Part shown: one piece after another, positions 58,372-64,000 of the stretch
How positions within the stretch are numbered: position 1 is the stretch's first letter
Layout of the letters: each line of letters begins with the position of its first letter
Assembly: GCA_949130485.1 (NCBI GenBank)
Contig: OX422185.1
Coordinates: 4,944,928-5,008,927 of the forward strand
Length of the DNA stretch: 64,000 nucleotides
Origin: Agelas oroides
Taxonomy: Eukaryota; Porifera; Demospongiae; Agelasida; Agelasidae
Direction of reading: 5' to 3'
Notes under the pieces: generated by a model
What the model was told of the DNA's origin: nothing
The model's input: the letters and a program-made list of their open reading frames with translations, nothing else
The model's database searches: none
Program-made: the position numbers and the translations under genes

Positions 58372-58713
58372 TAGTGATGGGCGATACCAATGCCAAAATA
58401 TCAATATTTCCGATACTGATGTCACCGCTACTGGTATCGATACTTAGAATTAGTATCGGCTTGTAACGATACTTGTCACATTACATGTCTTGTGCGTCAC
58501 ACGGCCACTTCCTGTGCATGTGATCGTCGCTGAGACTGAGTACAGTCTACCGATCTAGCACCAATTCATGCAACTTGTTAGAAGTGAGAAGTTGAGAACA
58601 GCTATGAGTAAGCGAAAAAGGAGTGTTGTCATTGATTATCAAGGTGTGGCTTCCTGTATTTGCACATTCAGTATCGTATATCTATTACGAATTGATATTC
58701 TCGCCCATCACTA
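58372..58713. mobile_element. 342-bp hAT-type MITE
   Basis: The ends tagtgatgggcgata and tcgcccatcacta are inverted. It is flanked by atagaggg (58364-58371) and atagagga (58714-58721), a 7-of-8 match consistent with an 8-bp target duplication. There is no ORF. Confidence 0.85.
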
Positions 58714-58756
58714 ATAGAGGATTTAGGCTTACTTGTCCTAACCCTCTTTGATATTA

Positions 58757-58948
58757 CAGACCGAGTAAATACCCAGGTCTTCCAAAAATTTCAGTATATA
58801 AACTAATTCAATATTATGAATGATGCAGCACTAATCAAGCAGCTGTCCTAAATACTCAGCTTTGTTCCTAACACTTGTGGGTTTTGTTCCGGACTGAGGC
58901 AGAATATTCATTGCAGTTTATAAGATATTCATTGAGCTGTGAATGTAG
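58757..58948 (+). repeat. SINE-like family copy 6
   Basis: Begins cagaccgagtaaatacccag, contains gttcctaacacttgtgggtt, and ends attcattgagctgtgaatgt. Confidence 0.8.
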
Positions 58949-59808
58949 TTATGAGTTGATTACACGGTAGGTCGTTGCACAAAGAGGCTGAGACACAACT
59001 CTTGTTACTAGACGAATGCAGGGCATTGTGGGGCGAGCCTGAGCAAGCAGCATGCCAAGGACTAAAATTGTGCATACGCAGTTCGTATACACGCGTGCCC
59101 TTTCGCACTTCTTGTCGAGGTGTCGAAGTTGGCGTGGCGTTTAGTAAGAAGTGAAGTTGCTGTTTGTCTACGTGCCTCATCCGAGTGTATAAATGACAAA
59201 GGCAGTGTTGTACATTATTCACACAGGAATGACCTCGTAATTGAAAGTCTTCAATTCCGTTGGCCAACCCACATCTAGTTTTCTGCTTAGGGATGAGAAA
59301 CAATGAACTGATTTGGAAGAGGCTAACATGCAATTTTTTGTGTACACAATCACCGTTATGGTTTATCAATTTTTGTTGTAAACAACATGACATTAGTGTG
59401 ATATAAAAGTGATGACATAATATTTCCTGTTTACATGAGAGCTTACATTGTACTTTCTATTGACCAAATGAGCTTCAAATGGTGTATGGTGGTAGTTTTT
59501 ATACACATTGCCAGTGAGTTAGTGGATGTTGGTTGGTTCAGTTTTTCCATTAGGGCTGTGTCATTGCTATCTCAACACCATTGTTGGTAGCCACAAAAGT
59601 TTTCCATATTTTCTATGACATCATGGTTTGAAGTTGCAAGGCCTATTGAAGATCACATGAATCATTCCATTTTCTCTGAGAGTTTCAACTCAAGGTTGCT
59701 GAACGTCGTGCTGGCTAGAAGAGTCTATATTTTGCATCATGATTGTGTCTGGCAGATTGTGTAGTGGAGACAACTGTGGCAAATGCTTCTCATTCTTGCT
59801 TACCTGGG

Positions 59809-59884
59809 TAGCCTCGTTCCCAGGCTCTCCCCGCTAAGAAGGGCTCTCTCCCTTCTTAGCGGGGAGAGCCTGGGAATGAGGCTA
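59809..59884. mobile_element. 76-bp hairpin with TAGCCTCG ends
   Basis: The two arms of about 35 bp are almost perfect inverted copies (tagcctcgttcccaggctct and its complement). It is flanked by acctggg on both sides. It is the smallest member of the family seen at 36445 and 46591. Confidence 0.85.
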
Positions 59885-59993
59885 CACCTGGGTACAGTTC
59901 ACTGAAATCACACAGCTATTGCTTGAACTCTGTTGTTAAAGATCACCTGACGGATGGCGTCCTTTTCCTCCTTGACGTCGGCTTCTCTAGCGA

Positions 59994-60165
59994 TCACGGA
60001 AGCCATGTACGCTAATGCGATATTGGAAGCCCTACATCTTCGTGCGACCAAGCGCGGCACGCGGGTGATTCTCTTGCGGTTACGGAAGCCATGTATGCGA
60101 ATGCGATATTGGAAGCCCTACATACTTCGTGCGACCAAGCGCGGCGCGCGGGTGACGGTCGTACG
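59994..60165. repeat. 86-bp tandem duplication
   Basis: Two copies of cggaagccatgta-gc-aatgcgatattggaag and the following gcgaccaagcgcgg-cgcgggtga. Confidence 0.85.
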
Positions 60166-60170
60166 ATAAT

Positions 60171-60202
60171 GATAATAATGATAATAATAATAATAATAAT
60201 AC
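60171..60202. repeat. (AAT)n microsatellite
   Basis: Imperfect ATA/ATG trinucleotide run of about 30 bases. Confidence 0.85.
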
Positions 60203-60322
60203 ATATATGATTTCGCCCAGTTGTACCGTCTATGTGGGGCTCGCTCAGGCTCGCCCCAAAAATGGCGGGGATTGCCTTCAAATTTTAGAGTTCCAATCAG
60301 ATTAAAAAACTTGGTTTCATCA

Positions 60323-60957
60323 TATGTGACCCGCTGAGCGAAAACCCGGCACATCATGCATTTTATGAAAATCGAGATAAGATCGGAAATCGGTATACCA
60401 ATGTGTAATTGTGCGGCAGAAAAAAATGGAAGCGATCGTTTGCTTGGTTCCCGAGATACAGAGCGAAATGCGTAGCGGATGCGGAATGCAACTTTTCGAG
60501 AAAACGCAATGTTTTTACATTGCTATATGTCTCCGTATACTATCGTGTTACGTAAATTTACACGTGTTCTTGTCAAAAAGCAGCTTGGAAGTCGGCAAAG
60601 ACAGTTGGGAAAGACAGCGGTTGTGAACGCGGGGGCTTACATTTTGTCTATGGACAGAAAGACAACCGTATACAGACTGGAAGATAGTAAAATCGCGTTT
60701 TTTGAAAATGCGTACAAGCTGTCCATAGCAACGCGTTCCCGTATTTCACTGGCCTGCCTGTGAGTTCGAGCTTATATCATCGTTATAGTAGCAGAGCCGG
60801 GCTTCATAATTCAGCATGATACAGTGCAAGCCCCGTGACATGTTGGTGCAATAATCTCAGTTTAGCTGGGAAACGACCTGTACGGATAAAATTGCCTCTT
60901 AACTCAAATTCAATATTTGCACGAAGTGCCGGGTTTTCGCTCAGCGGGTCACATATA
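60323..60957. mobile_element. 635-bp inverted-repeat element
   Basis: The ends tatgtgacccgctgagcgaa and ttcgctcagcgggtcacata are inverted, and the match extends through aaacccggcac. No transposase is seen. A partial relative is at about 27575-27720 (gggacccgctgagtgaaaac). Confidence 0.82.
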
Positions 60958-61437
60958 TTGACATTAATAAAGAAGTACGTATAGAGATGGGATACACAAA
61001 AAGTATGCAAACTAGGTAGGGATGATATACTGTACAGCTGGAAAATTTGATGGGGAATTAAATTTGGAGGTTTGGCGGTTGGGGTTGAAACCGTCAAATT
61101 ATATTATATTATTTCGTACGCATGCAATGCATAATGACGTAATGCATGCAGTAGCACTCTTGGCCCTGTTTGGCACCCCTCTAAGCGACTGTACATGTAG
61201 CTACCTCAGTGCCACAGTTTTATCTTTTGTAAATTTGAGAACTCATGGCTTTGTTCAAGCACCTCAAGTGAGAGATGACAACGCTCTTTGATAAATTGAC
61301 CGGAGATGACAATGCTCTTTGATAAACGGACCTGAGATGCCCCCAATACTTTTTTATGGTTGGTTTGGGACCAAACCACCAGATTTAAAGACCGCCAGTA
61401 TTTCCGGCTATATAGTACAATCATATAAAAGTGAAGG

Positions 61438-62168
61438 TACCGTAGAATTTCTAATAATTCGTACACCCTATTAATTCATACACCCCCCCTTTTCCGGGAA
61501 AAAACGGTAGTTTACGTACTCTAATTTATTCGTACACGTAAAAATGAAATTATTATGCTATTGTTTGTACAGCGGAAGCGTGTTTGAGCACAAGCACTCT
61601 GAGTTGACGCGAGAGTGTTTCCAACGTCCACAAATGCGAATGAACACGTTCTTTTGGCTATTGGTTCTGATCGTAAGGGCAGGGATGATGTCGAAATAAG
61701 CCGGGGTAGGGTGCAGTCCGCGTGCTCCCGCAGGTTTATTCGTGTGAAGTCTCGCGAGACTAATGTTCAGCGAATGCTGTACAGCATGCTGTACATTCAT
61801 TCTTCAATGTCGGCTAAGAGTCTTAGTGCGACTGACATGTTTATGTGAAGTGTAAGTTGTGGAGCCTCGTAAACCAAGTTGCTCGCCCAGCGTACACATA
61901 ATATTATATATATGTATGCATGTAGATCGAAGCCAAAGTTACTAGTTGTTATACATAATGGCAGCTAACTGAAGCTAGAAAAGTACCTGCTGGTCGGTTT
62001 CCTTAGTGTCAAAAACTTGCACGCGTTTTTCTTCTATTCACTTCGTACAAATACTCTATCTATTCGTACACCCCCCGTTTGTCGGAATACTTGGTAATTT
62101 TCGTACACTAATCAAATCGTACAGCTGAAATTGAAATTGTTTATTTTTGTACGAATAATTATACGGTA
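61438..62168. mobile_element. 731-bp inverted-repeat element with TACCGTA ends
   Basis: The left end taccgtagaatttctaataa and right end gtacgaataattatacggta are inverted. The phrase attcgtacacc recurs internally. Short frames inside show no transposase motif. Confidence 0.78.
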
Positions 62169-62341
62169 CTATACAAATCCTCATCCATCCCTACATCTTT
62201 TTTACAACAGCATGCAGTGTAGAGGAAAACAGATGTAGGGATTGGGGTTTGTAGAGTTTGCATAGTTTTTGGTGTGCGTACGTACTGTCCAAACAGCAGT
62301 GAGTCCTAGCTTACTAATGGGGGCAAAAGAGGCTGATGAGT

Positions 62342-62417
62342 CAAAGTGTGCAATTATTTTCAAATTGCACACTTTTTCAGTAATTGCACACTTATTCAAC
62401 CAATCAGAAGCCCGCTG
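62342..62417. repeat. Dispersed repeat (inverted relative at 56394-56470)
   Basis: Reverse-complement partner; contains caaattgcacactttttcag and ttcaaccaatcagaagcccg. Confidence 0.8.
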
Positions 62418-62778
62418 GCACTGGAGATATTCATTATCAGTTTGGGATATTCATTATCAGTTTGGGATATTCATTGACAGCTGATGATGAGTTCTAGTAA
62501 TGCATGCTGCTTGCAGACTTGGGAGTTGGTACTAAAATGACATTGTGGGAACAAGCCTAAATGTAGGGCAAAAGTTTTACTTTGGCTTGTACTATGCTAA
62601 ATGTGATCTGATTGATCAATTGCAGGTAGTCTATAGCACCTGCAACCAAAGAATTCACCATGAAATATAGCACTGGGTTGTCTTACAGTTTGTGTGTACT
62701 AAACATTTTATCATACGTCTAACTCACGTGAATGTATGGGAGTCAATGGGGAAGCCTTGAAGCTGCATGGAGTTTATA

Positions 62779-62905
62779 AAAAGCTGTTTTTTACTAGAAG
62801 TCACACGAGAATCCGTACAAATACTGCAAGTCACGTGTAAACCCGTATCAGTACTACAAGTCATGAGAGAATCCGTATCAGGTAATGCAAGTCACGTGTG
62901 CTGCA
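62779..62905. repeat. Degenerate tandem repeat of about 44 bp
   Basis: Three or so imperfect units containing caagtcacgtg and gaatccgtatca-type phrases. Confidence 0.65.
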
Positions 62906-62944
62906 TTTGAACGTGCAATGAAATTGAAGGTTTGTATGATAAAA

Positions 62945-63095
62945 TCATTATCACCATAGTGCCAAGCTATACTGAAAAAAAAAATCACTCATTTGTTGCC
63001 GTTGGCATTGTTACTTGTGCTGTGCACTCGTAACAATACAGACGGCAACAAACTCGTGATATTTTCCAGTATAGCTTTGTACTATGGTGATACTT
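62945..63095. mobile_element. 150-bp palindrome
   Basis: The arms tatcaccatagtgccaagct and agctttgtactatggtgata pair imperfectly, with inner ttgttgccgt/acggcaacaa. Fold-back element without coding content. Confidence 0.75.
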
Positions 63096-63421
63096 ATATA
63101 TAAGCTCATTAGCAAATTCACACAAGCAAAGTTACTGTTTCAAGACATGGTGGATAGCAGAGAAGAATGTGCTTGGCTCAATAGTGGTGGTCTTGAGCTC
63201 AACCAGTTCATATGGATTTTGCCAACAGTTAGAGTAGGAGTGAGAGATAGTTACCATTCCGGCTTGAAAGCACTAATAATCCTTCAACAGTTTCTTCTCA
63301 ACAATCCCCACTCACCAAGATGTAATAATGTACGTAGTGGGGTGGGACATTTTAGTCTCATTCTCAGCTACTCTCAATCTGAATTCTAATAACTAGCTAA
63401 TAAGTAACAAGTTGTCACAAA

Positions 63422-63926
63422 TAGGGATGGGCGATATCCAGAATTCGTACAACGATTACTGTCAACTATATAATCACGATTATCACGAATATCGCCATGT
63501 GTTCTTACAAATATACAAGACGTGTAAAGTAAACTGTAACAAGGCTTATTGGCTATGTGCCATGCTGTGCAAACATTTTTCTGTATTAAAAGACACGCTG
63601 GTGCTATACTTTTTTTGCTGGCTTTTGTGAGAACGCTTTGCCACAGGCCTTGCAAATAGCTCACCAATAATCACTGCGCTGTCTTCGGTAGCTTTCAGAC
63701 AAAAATGAAGCCAAACAGGGATATTAGTGTGCTACTTTCTGACTGTTGGCGTAGATGCATGCTCACGGCAGCCATCTTCAAAGTCCGAAGGACGCCACGC
63801 GGTTGTAATAAAATGCGCATGCGCAGAACATTGTGATAATCGCCAAAAGAGAAATTACTTCGATTCGATAATCGGAATGAGTAAAATCACGATATAACCG
63901 TCACACCGGTTAATCGCCCATCCCTA
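63422..63926. mobile_element. 505-bp hAT-type MITE with perfect 8-bp target duplication
   Basis: The ends tagggatgggcgat and atcgcccatcccta are perfect inverted repeats. It is flanked by gtcacaaa at 63414-63421 and again at 63927-63934. No transposase ORF is present. It is a textbook hAT MITE structure. Confidence 0.92.
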
Positions 63927-64000
63927 GTCACAAAGTAATAGTCAACAAACAGAAGTTGGACTGTATCCATTGTTAGGCCATTTCGTTGACAAGGAGGAAT

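Noticed and set aside
58929-59393. 154-codon frame on the minus strand
   Set aside because: It begins at an ATG but overlaps a SINE-like 3' end and the dispersed gcctgagcaagc motif, and shows no domain or splice context.

Overview
The window looks like nuclear DNA of an early-branching animal, most likely a demosponge of the Amphimedon type. This is inferred from gene content, not from a search. Genes are split by short GT-AG introns. Three of them combine Roc-COR (ROCO-type) GTPase domains, death domains and I-set-like immunoglobulin domains, a mix I associate with sponge and cnidarian immune-type genes. The rest is crowded with small non-autonomous DNA transposons, fold-back elements and microsatellites. 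I see no bacterial operons, rRNA, CRISPR array or intact tRNA gene.

Layout. (1) About 1.5-5.4 kb, gene A (+): an exon ending in a 2A ribosome-skipping peptide (GDVETNPGP), a death-domain exon, and one large Roc-COR exon. (2) About 9.06-14.7 kb, gene B (+): Roc-COR exon, two Ig exons, a short Pro/Gln linker exon, a death-domain exon and a tiny terminal exon. (3) 16.4-21.5 kb: a decayed Roc fragment resembling gene B plus two near-identical orphan Ig exons, separated by a 1.1 kb palindrome and a 1.0 kb inverted-repeat element. (4) 24.2-39.2 kb, gene C (+): Roc-COR exon carrying an 18-residue tandem repeat, a linker exon, eight Ig exons (most in a 459-bp tandem array with near-identical introns), a transmembrane exon, a sushi (CCP) exon, a short exon and a terminal death-domain exon. 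(5) 39-64 kb: no convincing host gene. It holds a pogo/Tigger-like transposase (-) broken by a TTAA-flanked MITE, Helitron-type remnants, a fibrinogen-like pseudogene (-), hAT-type MITEs with target duplications, a six-copy SINE-like family, inverted tRNA-derived SINE halves and many hairpins.

How the genes fit together. The three genes share the order P-loop, variable insert, D-x-G-G-Q switch, TxxD-type base-recognition motif and COR-like half, so they are tandem paralogues. Death domains imply homotypic signalling, and the Roc domain implies a nucleotide-gated switch. Apart from the 3' end of the Roc exon and the 5' side of the exon after it (both phase 0), the junctions are phase 1, so the 2A, death, Ig, TM and CCP exons behave as interchangeable cassettes. 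The most notable point is the 2A cassette directly upstream of a death domain. It should release a death-domain/Roc protein starting with Pro, separate from an N-terminal leader, from a single mRNA. Full transcript structures and 5' ends cannot be fixed without RNA data.
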